A DNA stretch of 64,000 nt. It comes from a virus. The notes beneath the pieces are model-generated. The model was not told the DNA's origin and did no database searches. It was given only the letters and a program-made list of their open reading frames with translations. Positions 33,599 to 43,038 of the stretch are shown piece after piece (position 1 is the stretch's first letter; each line of letters opens with the position of its first letter). A program made the translations under genes and the position numbers. Location of the stretch: positions 1 to 64,000 of the IMG/VR virus record IMGVR_UViG_3300037042_004000; one strand, 5' to 3'.

Positions 33599-34158
33599 TG
33601 CTACATAAATTTAAAGATTTAAATTTTGGGTTTGTAATTATTGCGCCAGAACACAACATTGGAAACATTATGTGTACAGTTCGCACTATTAAAAATAATT
33701 ACCAAGGTATACAACACATATGCGTAGTCGGCAATAACACTTCTACAGATGAAATTAAGGAATTAAACGGGGTTTGTTTAACAATTAAAGGTAAAAACAC
33801 TATAACATCGTTAATAAATTGTGGAATTAAAAAGGGTTGTAAAGAGTGGAATGTAATTGTAATGGAGGGAACCCCTGTTAAAAAAGGAATTGATAAAAAA
33901 TATTCTTTATTTGTAGAAAATGAAAAAGATGTCTTATTTCCAATAATTATGGATTATAACAGGGATGGAATGCCCAGCAAAATAAGAAGTTCTTTTGAAG
34001 AAGCAAGTCTTAACGGCATGATGATTCACCAAAAGACTTTTAAAACGGTAGGTGATTTTGTAGATGCGCCCATTCCTACATCCAAATTTATGTGGGCTTT
34101 AGGGGCTGCTGAAATCGGATGCAAGTTTAAGGGCGTTTTAGGAACGGCATTAATGTAA
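33598..34158 (+). CDS. small glycosyltransferase-like protein
   Basis: 186 aa from ATG 33598, overlapping the fibre gene stop. The N-terminus GFVIIAPEHNIGNIMCTVRTIKNNYQ and the middle WNVIVMEGTPVKKGIDKKY are reminiscent of a GT-A-like Rossmann half (a strand, then a D/E-x-x position), and it lies in a region with three other glycosyltransferase-type genes. No clear DxD. It could be an inactive or partial glycosyltransferase. The call is low-certainty. Confidence 0.4.
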   Translation: MLHKFKDLNFGFVIIAPEHNIGNIMCTVRTIKNNYQGIQHICVVGNNTSTDEIKELNGVCLTIKGKNTITSLINCGIKKGCKEWNVIVMEGTPVKKGIDKKYSLFVENEKDVLFPIIMDYNRDGMPSKIRSSFEEASLNGMMIHQKTFKTVGDFVDAPIPTSKFMWALGAAEIGCKFKGVLGTALM

Positions 34159-34695
34159 TTCCACAGCCTCTATCAATACCCAATCATTGTTCAATTGTAT
34201 TGTATTGTTATCAATTAAAGTTAATTGTTTCACTACTTCTTCTATTGATGTGTAAACATCTTTAATTTGAATTACTCCAAAAAGCCATCTTGGCAATTTG
34301 TACAAACCACCTTCGCAAACAAAAAACATAGGTTTGTGTTGATTCTCTGCCACATAAATTTCATTGGCTGTTCCCCATTGTGGAATTGTTGGATGAATCA
34401 TGACCACCATAAAATCACAATAATCTACAAACCTTAAATCATGGTGGCGATAAGATTGAACATATTGTTGAAGTTCTTCAAAACGACCAGTGGATTGTAG
34501 ATTTGTTTGAAGTTCTTGGTCTTCTCTAGATTGAATAGTTCCTTCAATTGGTTTATTTGTGGGGTCGATATGGGCAATTTTTAATCCATTTGTTTTGGTT
34601 AAATTAATAAATTGTTTTCTCCAACCTACACCATGATCCGCAGCACATTCAATTGCGCCACTTAAATACGTGATTGCACCGTCTAATTGTCCCAT
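34150..34695 (-). CDS. nucleoside 2-deoxyribosyltransferase-like protein
   Basis: 181 aa. The family pattern is present: TYLSGAIECAADHGVGWRKQF (substrate loop), a central DLRFVDYCDFMVVMIHP (Asp strand) and WGTANEIYVAENQHKPMFFV (the G-T-x-x-E catalytic Glu). Such enzymes transfer deoxyribose between bases or hydrolyse nucleotides, and phages use them in nucleotide salvage or in making modified bases. It is the only minus-strand gene in the tail operon and overlaps the end of 33598. Confidence 0.7.
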   Translation of the reverse strand: MGQLDGAITYLSGAIECAADHGVGWRKQFINLTKTNGLKIAHIDPTNKPIEGTIQSREDQELQTNLQSTGRFEELQQYVQSYRHHDLRFVDYCDFMVVMIHPTIPQWGTANEIYVAENQHKPMFFVCEGGLYKLPRWLFGVIQIKDVYTSIEEVVKQLTLIDNNTIQLNNDWVLIEAVELH

Positions 34696-34736
34696 ATTAT
34701 TACTCTTATATAATATCTTATTTTAAGGAGAGCCAA
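34696..34736. promoter_or_regulatory. TATATAA box between divergent genes
   Basis: CTTATATAATATC lies between the minus start at 34695 and the plus start at 34737. On minus it reads TATATAAGAG upstream of the deoxyribosyltransferase-like gene. AAGGAGAGCC before 34737 indicates a normal leader on that side. It probably restarts transcription inside the tail operon. Confidence 0.5.
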
Positions 34737-35411
34737 ATGTCAAGCCAAATACATGAACAAATTTCAGAAACACTCAAAAACAAAGAAATAATAAATAGAC
34801 ATAGTTTCTTTCAATTACGATATTTTTTGATTGGTAAAGAACCAACTCATCAGTCCAGAATGTGGCGATGCATACGGGAACTGGAAGTTAGAAAACAATC
34901 AATAGAGGGGGCCAATATAGAATTAGAGGATATTAGTGATAAAAAGGAATTAATGGAGATTGAAACAGAGAAATTATTAAAACAAAAAACAGAAGCAGAA
35001 ATGGAGGGTAAAGAACTAAATATTAGAGAGCTTGATGTTAAGCTTCGTCGTATGGCCCGTAGAAAGGCTGCCCACAGCAAATCAGTTGAAACTTTACAAA
35101 AGAAATTAAAGGAGATTGAAGAAGAAGCTGTTTTTCTTTTAACTGCTTTCGAAAAATTAGAGGAACTAGAGCCATTAAAGCCTTATGATGATATGAAATC
35201 TCAAATGGAATTTTGGAATCAGAAAATATCTCAAGAAATACAACTTAGGAGTTTGCAAGGATTGCCATTAGACTTAGAAGTTATGAAAACAGCATTGGCG
35301 TTAGATGACAAAATGCCAGTAAAACAACAATTACTTGGTTCTTTGGCTAGTGCCAAAAAATTAATGACCGAAAAGATGATAGATAAGACAGAGGTAAAAG
35401 ATGGCAAATGA
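34737..35411 (+). CDS. coiled-coil hypothetical protein
   Basis: 224 aa from ATG 34737 with AAGGAGAGCC upstream. Residues about 55-150 are a long heptad-rich coiled coil (many Glu, Lys and Leu), flanked by helical ends. No enzymatic motif. It may act as an assembly chaperone or scaffold for the following fibre and PKD proteins, which it overlaps by 11 bp. Confidence 0.6.
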   Translation: MSSQIHEQISETLKNKEIINRHSFFQLRYFLIGKEPTHQSRMWRCIRELEVRKQSIEGANIELEDISDKKELMEIETEKLLKQKTEAEMEGKELNIRELDVKLRRMARRKAAHSKSVETLQKKLKEIEEEAVFLLTAFEKLEELEPLKPYDDMKSQMEFWNQKISQEIQLRSLQGLPLDLEVMKTALALDDKMPVKQQLLGSLASAKKLMTEKMIDKTEVKDGK

Positions 35412-36480
35412 TAGAGTTTCAAGTTTAGATACAGGGTATGTAACAGGGGATCTCTCTGTATATCCACAAGCGTTAGATACTAAAGATATACTTTATGAAG
35501 CAAAAAACAATGCAGAAACTACCTTGTACCAAACTTTGCCATACTCTGGAAAATATATTGTTGTAGATGATGCTTCAGGTTTCCCCGATAAAGGGTTGTT
35601 AAGAATCGGTCCTTTAAGTACCGTTATTTCTTTACAAAAAGGGGATGTTTTTCCTAGAAGGGTTCCTGGAACTCCAGGAGACTCTGAATTTGTTTATTAT
35701 GGCTTAAAAACGGGCAATGTTTTTAAAGACTTAATACGGGGGTATGCTAAAACTATACAGTCACAATGGCCAATTGGAACACCTGTTTCTAACTCTGTTT
35801 TTGCTGAACACCACAATGCAATTAAAGACACTATTATTAATATTGAAAATTATCTAGGTGTTGAAAATACTCCAGCCAGCGGTTCTTTAAATAAAATATT
35901 GTCTAATTTAGAAGTTAAATTTTTGGCTCCTAAGCCACAATTTAGGGCTTTTCCTAAAAGTGGCAAACCATCATTATCTGTAACTTTTCAAAACTTTTCT
36001 AGCGGCGATGTTGTTAGATATTTGTGGGATTTTGGAGATAATACTACTTCTTTTGAGAAGAGTCCTTCACACACTTATAGTGCAGAAGGAATATACACTG
36101 TATCTTTGAATGTTATTACATCAACTGGCGCACAAGGAATTACAACAAAAAATAATTACATATCTATTTCAAATGAATATACTGTGCCATTTTTCTATGT
36201 TGAATTAGTTGATCCTAATTTGCCAGCTTATTCTCAAGGGACAGCAGATGAACTAGCAGTAGATGTTGCCATTATTAGATTTATAGATCAAACAACAGGA
36301 GATGTTGCCCAAAGAATTTGGATTTTTGGTGATGGAGAAACGTTAACTGTAGATGATCCAGATGTACATATAGCAGAACACATATATGCTATTCCTGGTG
36401 ATTATCAAGCAAGTGCTTTAATAATTTTTGGGGACGAGTCTTACAAAAGAACCTTCACAGAGAACATTGAAATTTTATGA
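35401..36480 (+). CDS. PKD-domain virion decoration protein (paralog 1)
   Basis: 359 aa. The N-terminal domain ends in VFAEHHNAIKDTIINIENYLG (about 139-159), a module shared by the next two genes. Two PKD domains follow: one at about 177-258 with YLWDFGDNT and HTYSAEGIYTVSL, the other at about 263-345 with IWIFGDGE and HIYAIPGDYQ. PKD domains are Ig-like folds that often bind sugars or mediate adhesion, so these proteins probably coat the tail or fibres and touch the host surface. Confidence 0.8.
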   Translation: MANDRVSSLDTGYVTGDLSVYPQALDTKDILYEAKNNAETTLYQTLPYSGKYIVVDDASGFPDKGLLRIGPLSTVISLQKGDVFPRRVPGTPGDSEFVYYGLKTGNVFKDLIRGYAKTIQSQWPIGTPVSNSVFAEHHNAIKDTIINIENYLGVENTPASGSLNKILSNLEVKFLAPKPQFRAFPKSGKPSLSVTFQNFSSGDVVRYLWDFGDNTTSFEKSPSHTYSAEGIYTVSLNVITSTGAQGITTKNNYISISNEYTVPFFYVELVDPNLPAYSQGTADELAVDVAIIRFIDQTTGDVAQRIWIFGDGETLTVDDPDVHIAEHIYAIPGDYQASALIIFGDESYKRTFTENIEIL

Positions 36481-38804
36481 GTTTAAGTAATTTTCCAATA
36501 GCCATTGACACAGAATTTAATTTATATGAAGTACATGATGGACTTAGAGTTAAATTAGCCGAAGATTATTCGCTTGGGGACACAAGTATTACAATTTATG
36601 ACGAAAATAATGTAATGTCTACTTTTCCAGATACAGGGATTATTACATTAACAGAACAATGTAGCGATGTTGATTTGCGAGCGTTAAGTTTTACATATTG
36701 CTCCAAAACTGATACTAGTTTTGATGGTTTGATAATTTTAGATGGGTTTATTGATAATGCAAAACCCAAGACATTGACCAATGTTACATTAAATGTTATG
36801 GCAGCACATCATAATGCGATTAAAGATGCTATAATTGCTGTTGAAGATTTTGTTGGAATAAAAGGTATAATAGACACGGTTCCATTTGGGCCAAAAATCG
36901 AAGGGCGATTAAACTTTTTAAGGAAAATGGTGTTTACTCCTAGAGCATGGTTTAGCGTTAATAATACAATTGGATTAGTTCCTTTAACTGTGACTTTTAC
37001 TGATGAAAGTTTCAGATTGGGGGATGGAGATGTTACATTCTTATGGGACTTTGGGGACCATTCTGTTTCTAATATATCAATTATATCTGTGTTAGACACA
37101 GTTCCTACAAATGAAACAAATGTCATAGTGTACGATTTAAATGGCGGAAGTATTGCGAAAACATATACGTCCCCTGGGAAATATGATGTAACATTAACGG
37201 TAACTAATGAATTTGGACAAGATATTGTCATATTTAATGAATTAATAATAGCTAGAATAGCGGCACCTGATGAGGCTGTTATAGATATAGTTCCTAAATC
37301 TACTCAAACAATTACTCAAGCAGGAAGTCCATCTGGTGGTCCTTATACAACCACGCCAATAATTAGATCGTCTACTAATAATTCTGTTATCATAGAAATT
37401 CAGAGTGGAAGAAATCCTGCTACTGGAAGATCTTATGCTGGAGAAGAACTTGTTTGGGAAGGTGGTGCATGGATAGCCAGAGATCCGATTGAAGAATTTA
37501 CTTGGAAATTTGGTGATGATTTAACGCATTCCAATTATCAAGACGCTGAAGCTTTGTTTTCAATTGGGGGAAATTATGATCTAATCCTTAGAGTAGATAC
37601 TAATCTTGGAGCCTATAGAATTACTAAATATACTGGTGCATTTGATATATTGGAATCACAAAATATTTGGTTGTGGACTTTTTCTGGTCCCAATCATGAC
37701 CCTGGAGATTATTCTGTTTTATCTTATTTGAAATTAGAAGGCGATATAAATGTTAATGAGTTTGGACTATTAAGTGAGACTTTTAAATCGTTGGGAACAA
37801 CGTATACAATTCAACGAAGTGATTCTTTTCTTGATGGTACTGCAAATGAGGATCAAGCAAAACAAGAGTTTAGAAGAAATGTAGCAGTAAATCCTAAATC
37901 AACAGTAACATCTGGCAATCATGGGACAGCATTTCTTTATTATGCAACACAAGATAATGCTTTACCTGTGACCTTGTGTACTTATGGGGACCACATCGTT
38001 AATATTTTGGCATATAATGGATTTGAAGACACTTATGTGCAACAAGATCAAATTACTAGACCCTGGAATTGGATTGCTTTATCTTCACCAACAAAAACTT
38101 ATTTCCTATATGGTGCTCCTTGTACAAGAGATCCTTTCGAAAATCCTTCATATGACATAAGAACCGATTATGATTTGCTTACATCAGTTGCTACTGATTC
38201 TACGATGACAATAGCAGATTATCAAAATGGCGCAGAAGAATTAATGTCATTTCCTTCTACTTATGACGGTGGAGGAGACCCTGAAAACGGTGAGTTTGCT
38301 GTTTATAAAACAGCTTGGAAAGACAGTGCGGGATATATTTTGAGAAATAATGGAGTGGGAGCATACTTTAGGATTGCTAGTTTTTACAAAACAACTGGAA
38401 CAGTAGGTGAAGAATTTCAATATATCACTAAATTAACAGACATGGCAGGCCCAATTAAACAAGAAGGTCAGTTGGTAGCGTTGTCTGATGGTTTATTTTT
38501 CTTTAATAATACTGGAAACATATCTGCTTATAATGCTACTTCTCAAGTTTGGGAAACTGGTGGCGCTAGTGCAGAGTCTTTATCTTTTAGATCTTTGCAA
38601 GATACAAGCATACAAGGATTTGATCTTGTCACTAATACTTTGTTGGCAACATCTAATGGAGATAGAAGTGCTTATTTATCATTTGATTATTCCCCAAATG
38701 CTTTTATAAAATTTAATAGTCTTGAGCTTACCTTTAGTAATGTTGGTCCAAGACCTGGTTGGGAAGATAATACAAAACCACAATTTGCAATGGGGATGTA
38801 CTGA
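36477..38804 (+). CDS. PKD-domain virion protein (paralog 2)
   Basis: 775 aa, overlapping the previous gene by 4 bp. The N-terminal module includes MAAHHNAIKDAIIAVEDFVG. A PKD domain lies at about 155-262 (FLWDFGDHS; YTSPGKYDVTLTV), and a second degenerate one at about 340-395 (FTWKFGDDL; FSIGGNYDLIL). The C-terminal half is beta-rich and unrecognised and could be the receptor-contact region. It belongs to the same adhesin-like set as 35401 and 38804. Confidence 0.8.
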   Translation: MSLSNFPIAIDTEFNLYEVHDGLRVKLAEDYSLGDTSITIYDENNVMSTFPDTGIITLTEQCSDVDLRALSFTYCSKTDTSFDGLIILDGFIDNAKPKTLTNVTLNVMAAHHNAIKDAIIAVEDFVGIKGIIDTVPFGPKIEGRLNFLRKMVFTPRAWFSVNNTIGLVPLTVTFTDESFRLGDGDVTFLWDFGDHSVSNISIISVLDTVPTNETNVIVYDLNGGSIAKTYTSPGKYDVTLTVTNEFGQDIVIFNELIIARIAAPDEAVIDIVPKSTQTITQAGSPSGGPYTTTPIIRSSTNNSVIIEIQSGRNPATGRSYAGEELVWEGGAWIARDPIEEFTWKFGDDLTHSNYQDAEALFSIGGNYDLILRVDTNLGAYRITKYTGAFDILESQNIWLWTFSGPNHDPGDYSVLSYLKLEGDINVNEFGLLSETFKSLGTTYTIQRSDSFLDGTANEDQAKQEFRRNVAVNPKSTVTSGNHGTAFLYYATQDNALPVTLCTYGDHIVNILAYNGFEDTYVQQDQITRPWNWIALSSPTKTYFLYGAPCTRDPFENPSYDIRTDYDLLTSVATDSTMTIADYQNGAEELMSFPSTYDGGGDPENGEFAVYKTAWKDSAGYILRNNGVGAYFRIASFYKTTGTVGEEFQYITKLTDMAGPIKQEGQLVALSDGLFFFNNTGNISAYNATSQVWETGGASAESLSFRSLQDTSIQGFDLVTNTLLATSNGDRSAYLSFDYSPNAFIKFNSLELTFSNVGPRPGWEDNTKPQFAMGMY

Positions 38805-40735
38805 TGGCAAGAACAGGTTTTCCACCAATTCCAGCATATCCTATAGGATTAGACACCGATAGGACTTTGTATCTGGTATACAATACAACAGAAAGCCAAT
38901 TATCTGTTGATAATCAGGCTTGGTCTGAAAGTGTTGATATTACTCCTGTGGGTGCTGATGCATCTGAAATATGGGCTGAAAATGGATATGCCAATATTGA
39001 TGGAGAACTTTTTTATTATGATGCTGTAGATACAGATGTAAACGATAAAGTAAACAAACTTCTTAGATGTGCTAGAAATTTAGGTGGCACTCATACAAAA
39101 TTTAATAAAGCTGGAATTTGGGTTAGAGGATTTGTGGTGGCAGAGCATCACAACCAATTAGTAGATACTTTGTTGTCTATTGAAGAATTTGTAGGAAAGA
39201 TAAGTTCGGAAGATCCAGAAACAATTGATTATCGCATTAGAAGATTAGAGAGGGAGCCAGAGTGTCTTGATGATTTTAAATGTGTAGACGTAGACTTCAA
39301 ATTCGATGTTGTTTCTGAAATAACTTTAACAAATCCTTGTGAATTGAATGTTGTTCCAATCTTATCTCCTTGTAAAGGAACAGAAGTAAATTATTCAATT
39401 GGTTTAAATGGTTCTTTTACAAGTTTTAGATTAGATTTTGGAGATGGAGATTGGACAACTGCTTTAAGCGGAACGCACACTTATCCGCCTAATACCACAT
39501 TAGACCCAGTGATTACTGTTGTAAATGAACATTGTCAAGTAGTTCAAACTGCTAATTCTAGAGAAGCGAATACAATACCTAGTGCAGTACAACAAGTTAC
39601 TCCTACTATACCATTAATTGATATACTTATTCCAGATATCATAATACCGTCGTTTACGTTACCAAGTGTTACACTTACTTTTCCACCAATTGTAACACAA
39701 TGTATTAGCATACCAGATTTTGCTTCAGCTATTATTATTGATATAATTGGAGCCTTGCCAAGTATTATTGTTTTTGATAATTTACCAGATATTCCTAGTA
39801 TTATTACATTTGGTGGAATAACAGTGCCTAGCATTATTTCATTCGGGGCAGTTTACATTCCTGATACTATTACTTTTGGGGCGGTTGACATTCCTGATAC
39901 TATTACTTTTGGGGCGGTTGACATTCCTGATACTATTACTTTTGGGGCGGTTGACATTCCTGATACGATTGAGTTTGTTGGTTATAGTCATATTCCTTCT
40001 CGTATTGAGTTCTATGGGACTGAATCTTTTAGTTTGATTCCGTCTAGAATTGTATTTAGCACTGCATGGTATGTGGCACCCGGCGGGAATCCTTGGTTTC
40101 CGTCTCTTGTTACCATTAGCGGATTACAGGTTCCGTCTATAATTACTATGAGTTGGCTCGAACCGCCAACCATGTCAGTAGTAGTTACTTGTAGTGCTCC
40201 TGGTTCTATGTTAGGTCCAAATCCTTCGCAAGATGGTTTTGAAGGAAATAACGTGGAAGTAGAAGTAGGAATACCATCAGAAATTAATCTAAGACATGAT
40301 CTTCCAAGAGAATTGTTAGTTAAATCAGTAGGGATACCAGAAGATATAGAAATTGTTGGATTGGAGATACCAAAAGAAATTAGTATTGTTGGCAATATTC
40401 CTAAATCTATTTTCTTAGAACCAGTTAATATTCCATCTTCAATTAAGTTAGATGCATCTGATTTGCCAACAACAATTAAACTTGAAATGATTATGCCAAT
40501 CATTAGTTTAGATGCATCTGGTCTACCTAGTACAATAAAAGTAGAAGGAATACCTGATACCATTGAAATAAAGGGATTTATTCCTAGTGTAATTGAATTA
40601 AGAGTGCCTGAAAATATGGAAGTTCCACTAGTTTATAAGGGCGGTCCCATACCAGTTCAGTTTGATATGAAAAATTTGACTGGTGAAGGACAAGATTTGC
40701 CGTGTTTCGCCATAATTCCATGTGCTAAAAAATAA
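38804..40735 (+). CDS. PKD-like protein with I-P-x-x-I strand repeats (paralog 3)
   Basis: 643 aa. The shared module reads VAEHHNQLVDTLLSIEEFVG (about 110-129), followed by a degenerate PKD (RLDFGDGD, about 210). From about 265 the protein is a long series of short strands with a recurring I-P-[DS]-x-I-x-[FLIV] pattern. It includes four copies of an 11-residue unit (FGAVDIPDTIT) encoded by a 33-bp tandem repeat, and a Gly/Pro-rich break near 430-480. It resembles a fibrous beta-structure; function unknown. Confidence 0.7.
   Translation: MARTGFPPIPAYPIGLDTDRTLYLVYNTTESQLSVDNQAWSESVDITPVGADASEIWAENGYANIDGELFYYDAVDTDVNDKVNKLLRCARNLGGTHTKFNKAGIWVRGFVVAEHHNQLVDTLLSIEEFVGKISSEDPETIDYRIRRLEREPECLDDFKCVDVDFKFDVVSEITLTNPCELNVVPILSPCKGTEVNYSIGLNGSFTSFRLDFGDGDWTTALSGTHTYPPNTTLDPVITVVNEHCQVVQTANSREANTIPSAVQQVTPTIPLIDILIPDIIIPSFTLPSVTLTFPPIVTQCISIPDFASAIIIDIIGALPSIIVFDNLPDIPSIITFGGITVPSIISFGAVYIPDTITFGAVDIPDTITFGAVDIPDTITFGAVDIPDTIEFVGYSHIPSRIEFYGTESFSLIPSRIVFSTAWYVAPGGNPWFPSLVTISGLQVPSIITMSWLEPPTMSVVVTCSAPGSMLGPNPSQDGFEGNNVEVEVGIPSEINLRHDLPRELLVKSVGIPEDIEIVGLEIPKEISIVGNIPKSIFLEPVNIPSSIKLDASDLPTTIKLEMIMPIISLDASGLPSTIKVEGIPDTIEIKGFIPSVIELRVPENMEVPLVYKGGPIPVQFDMKNLTGEGQDLPCFAIIPCAKK
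39845..39976 (+). repeat. 33-bp tandem repeat in coding sequence
   Basis: Four copies of a 33-bp unit beginning GGGGCGGTTGACATTCC, in frame and encoding 11 residues. Copies 2 and 3 are identical, while copies 1 and 4 differ by a few bases. Unit number could change by slippage and alter fibre length. Confidence 0.95.
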
Positions 40736-41592
40736 TGCGTATCAAAATACACAAGACTAGAAATCAATACATTTTAACAAATTCTAACATCTGGGTAAGA
40801 AATTTTTGTTTACCTGATGTGCCACCATTAGATATTAATCATTTAGTTAGTGAAAATGATTGTTCTCTTTTTCTTGAGAACGAAGTTTGTCATAGGAAGA
40901 AAGGAATCAATGAATTAGACTGGGGTAATTATAAACATGAAAATGTAATAATCGTATCTGATGGATATGAATTTGATTCAAAACAATTGATATTGGAAAA
41001 ATTTAAGGAAAAAATTGCAGTTTTTGGAACGAATGGATCATTGTGTAAATGGGGTTATGCTGCCAAAGATAAAAGATACAAAAGGGCCATGACTTGGTAT
41101 GTGGTAAATAATCCATATGCTGAAGCTAAACGATTTTTACCTAAACATGATTATTTTCCAAGATGTTTAGCAGCAGCAAGAGCAAATGCAGACTTTCTTA
41201 AATCTTATAAAGGACATAAGCATCTTTATTTTCCTATAAAAGATAGGTTATATTCTGGACTTTCTCATGATTCTGGTGTTTATGTTGATGATTATAGAAA
41301 TCCAATATGCGCTTCTATCTCTCTAGCATTTCGGGCTGGAGCTAAAAAGATACTATTGTTTTGTTGTGATAATTCTTTTGATAAAGAGCGTCCTGGAGCA
41401 GAAAGTTTAGAAAATGGTTTGTGGCAATATCCTCAACAAAACATATCCAATGAAATAATGGATGCTATGGGATATTGGTTAAAAAATGTGGGAATTATGA
41501 TTGCAAATCATTCTTCTGGACCAAATTTTAAAAACATACAATATATAACAGCAGAAGAATGCATAGACTTTTTCAAGGACAATAATGGATGA
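40735..41592 (+). CDS. DUF115/MAF-like glycosyltransferase-type protein
   Basis: 285 aa. VIIVSDGYEFDSKQLI, AVFGTNGSLCKWGYA, then CASISLAFRAGAKKILLFCCDN suggest a Rossmann-like domain of the DUF115/motility-accessory-factor type (sialyl- or pseudaminyl-transferase relatives). It could decorate tail or fibre proteins with sugar, since three other glycosyltransferase-type genes lie nearby. It overlaps the next gene by 8 bp. Family call is tentative. Confidence 0.45.
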   Translation: MRIKIHKTRNQYILTNSNIWVRNFCLPDVPPLDINHLVSENDCSLFLENEVCHRKKGINELDWGNYKHENVIIVSDGYEFDSKQLILEKFKEKIAVFGTNGSLCKWGYAAKDKRYKRAMTWYVVNNPYAEAKRFLPKHDYFPRCLAAARANADFLKSYKGHKHLYFPIKDRLYSGLSHDSGVYVDDYRNPICASISLAFRAGAKKILLFCCDNSFDKERPGAESLENGLWQYPQQNISNEIMDAMGYWLKNVGIMIANHSSGPNFKNIQYITAEECIDFFKDNNG

Positions 41593-41878
41593 ACCAAAAT
41601 TTTCATTAGATGATTTTAAACATTGGATGAAAAATCAAAATGAATATGTTTATAAAATGTCAAAAAGCAATGTTTTAATTGGCATAATGGTAGAATCTAA
41701 ATTCGCTTCTATGAGATTAAAAAACAAAATATTTCCAGAAGATGGCGATCTTTGTGAATTAGCCAAAGATTTTAAAGATGGTGGTGGCAAAATAATACAT
41801 GTCGATGGAAAAAGTTTCTTGATAGAAGTGAATTCTGGCACATTCTACATACCTAGACAATACGTCCGGAAGATTTAG
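41585..41878 (+). CDS. small hypothetical protein
   Basis: 97 aa, starting MDEPKFSLDDFKHWMKNQN. The F-K-H-W-M element echoes the window's leader family but begins ten residues in. The rest is a small alpha/beta domain ending FYIPRQYVRKI. Its 3' end overlaps the convergent gene 41853 by 26 bp. Not recognised. Confidence 0.55.
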   Translation: MDEPKFSLDDFKHWMKNQNEYVYKMSKSNVLIGIMVESKFASMRLKNKIFPEDGDLCELAKDFKDGGGKIIHVDGKSFLIEVNSGTFYIPRQYVRKI

Positions 41879-42233
41879 TTCCTCTTTTTATCATAGTTTT
41901 CAAAGGTTTTAATGGTAGGTTAGCTACAATTGTTTGTGTTGGTTTTGTGAAATTTTTTGGTTGATGTATTAAATTTGCTTTTATTGGTAGATTTGAATAT
42001 CCTTTTTTTATCAATTTTTCTCTTAGTTTATTAAAATTATCAGCACTTTCCAACCAAACTTCCCATAACATCCTATTTTCATGAACTGTACTGGAAATAG
42101 ATTGAGCTAAATCTTCAGGTAATCCTAATTTTTTTATATCGCTTACTGAGGTTCTGCCTATTTTATCCCCTTTAAAAGCCGTAAGAATTTTGATCCCTTT
42201 TTTGTCTCGTCTCGCTAAGTATAGATAAATCAT
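41853..42233 (-). CDS. hypothetical protein
   Basis: 126 aa from ATG 42233, chosen because GAGG lies 8 bases upstream (a start at 42257 lacks this). It opens MIYLYLARRDKKGIKILTAF, then has charged helices and a Lys/Arg-rich C-terminus (KTMIKRGTKSSGRIV). Unknown function; it could bind nucleic acid. It overlaps the upstream gene by 62 bp in another frame. Confidence 0.55.
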   Translation of the reverse strand: MIYLYLARRDKKGIKILTAFKGDKIGRTSVSDIKKLGLPEDLAQSISSTVHENRMLWEVWLESADNFNKLREKLIKKGYSNLPIKANLIHQPKNFTKPTQTIVANLPLKPLKTMIKRGTKSSGRIV

Positions 42234-42369
42234 TTTTATCCTCATAATATGTTTCAAAAATTGTTTCTAAAACTAACTTAGTATATGAATCCATTGTTCC
42301 AAATTGTTGAAACATGGATTTTATAGTATCTTCCATTAGTTTAGCATCTTCTAAATCGGAGGTTTTCAT
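42172..42369 (-). CDS. small hypothetical protein
   Basis: 65 aa from ATG 42369 (MKTSDLEDAKLM...). Acidic, helical, with no recognised domain. Its start abuts the TTG start of the divergent gene at 42370. It is followed by 41853 with a 62-bp overlap, an unusually long overlap for this window. Confidence 0.5.
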   Translation of the reverse strand: MKTSDLEDAKLMEDTIKSMFQQFGTMDSYTKLVLETIFETYYEDKNDLSILSETRQKRDQNSYGF

Positions 42370-42990
42370 TTGCTGCCATATCCTCAATATGTTGAAATTA
42401 AAGATAAATATTGTTTAGCCTATTCAGGTAATTGTAATGAGTACATAGTCCAACTATTGTATTTATTAAACGCAATTGAAAAAGAGTTGCCAGGAATTAA
42501 AATTTATGTTGCTTGTAAAAAAGAATTGTTGTATTTAGCTGGTAAATTTAATACAGATAGATTGGTGTCATTAGATTTAATTAATGATTTTGGTAAAATT
42601 TTTGCTTATACTAGAATTTTAAATTGCGATTTAAAAAGTCATCCTATTTTACAATTATTAGAAGAATCTAATTTAACACTATCTTTTTTAGAATCTGTTG
42701 TTCCTATATCAGAAACTAGAAAATGTGTCATTTCTCCAAAGGGACTTTTGCCTACAAAATCTTTGGAATACAATGTAATAAATCAATTAAAGGAAATGGC
42801 TAGTTCTGAGGGGTATGATGTTGAAATTGGTGATGATATAAGTGGTGCTGGTTGGGTTATTGGTGTAGAAAATATGGCATTATTTCTAGCCGCAATTAAT
42901 GGAATAAGAACGACTTTGGTGCCAACAGGAGTTGGGACAGAATTTTATAAGAAATTATTTCCAAAAAATGAAGTTTTGATGCATATATAA
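42370..42990 (+). CDS. glycosyltransferase-9-like protein
   Basis: 206 aa from a TTG start 8 bases after GGAGG, which settles the start. NCNEYIVQLLYLLNAIEKELPGIKIYVACKKELLYLAGKF resembles the N-terminal domain of GT9 heptosyltransferase relatives, and GVENMALFLAAINGIRTTLVPTG resembles the C-terminal sugar-nucleotide domain. It is shorter than typical GT9 enzymes (about 300 aa). It probably acts with 43713 and 40735 on virion or host glycans. Confidence 0.5.
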   Translation: MLPYPQYVEIKDKYCLAYSGNCNEYIVQLLYLLNAIEKELPGIKIYVACKKELLYLAGKFNTDRLVSLDLINDFGKIFAYTRILNCDLKSHPILQLLEESNLTLSFLESVVPISETRKCVISPKGLLPTKSLEYNVINQLKEMASSEGYDVEIGDDISGAGWVIGVENMALFLAAINGIRTTLVPTGVGTEFYKKLFPKNEVLMHI

Positions 42991-43038
42991 TTTTGAGATT
43001 GATTGTTAAAACAATTTTATATAATTGAGGAGATAAAA

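Noticed and set aside
39544-40563. minus-strand frames opposite the I-P-x-x-I repeat gene
   Set aside because: They mirror the low-complexity repeat on the other strand and have no start signals.
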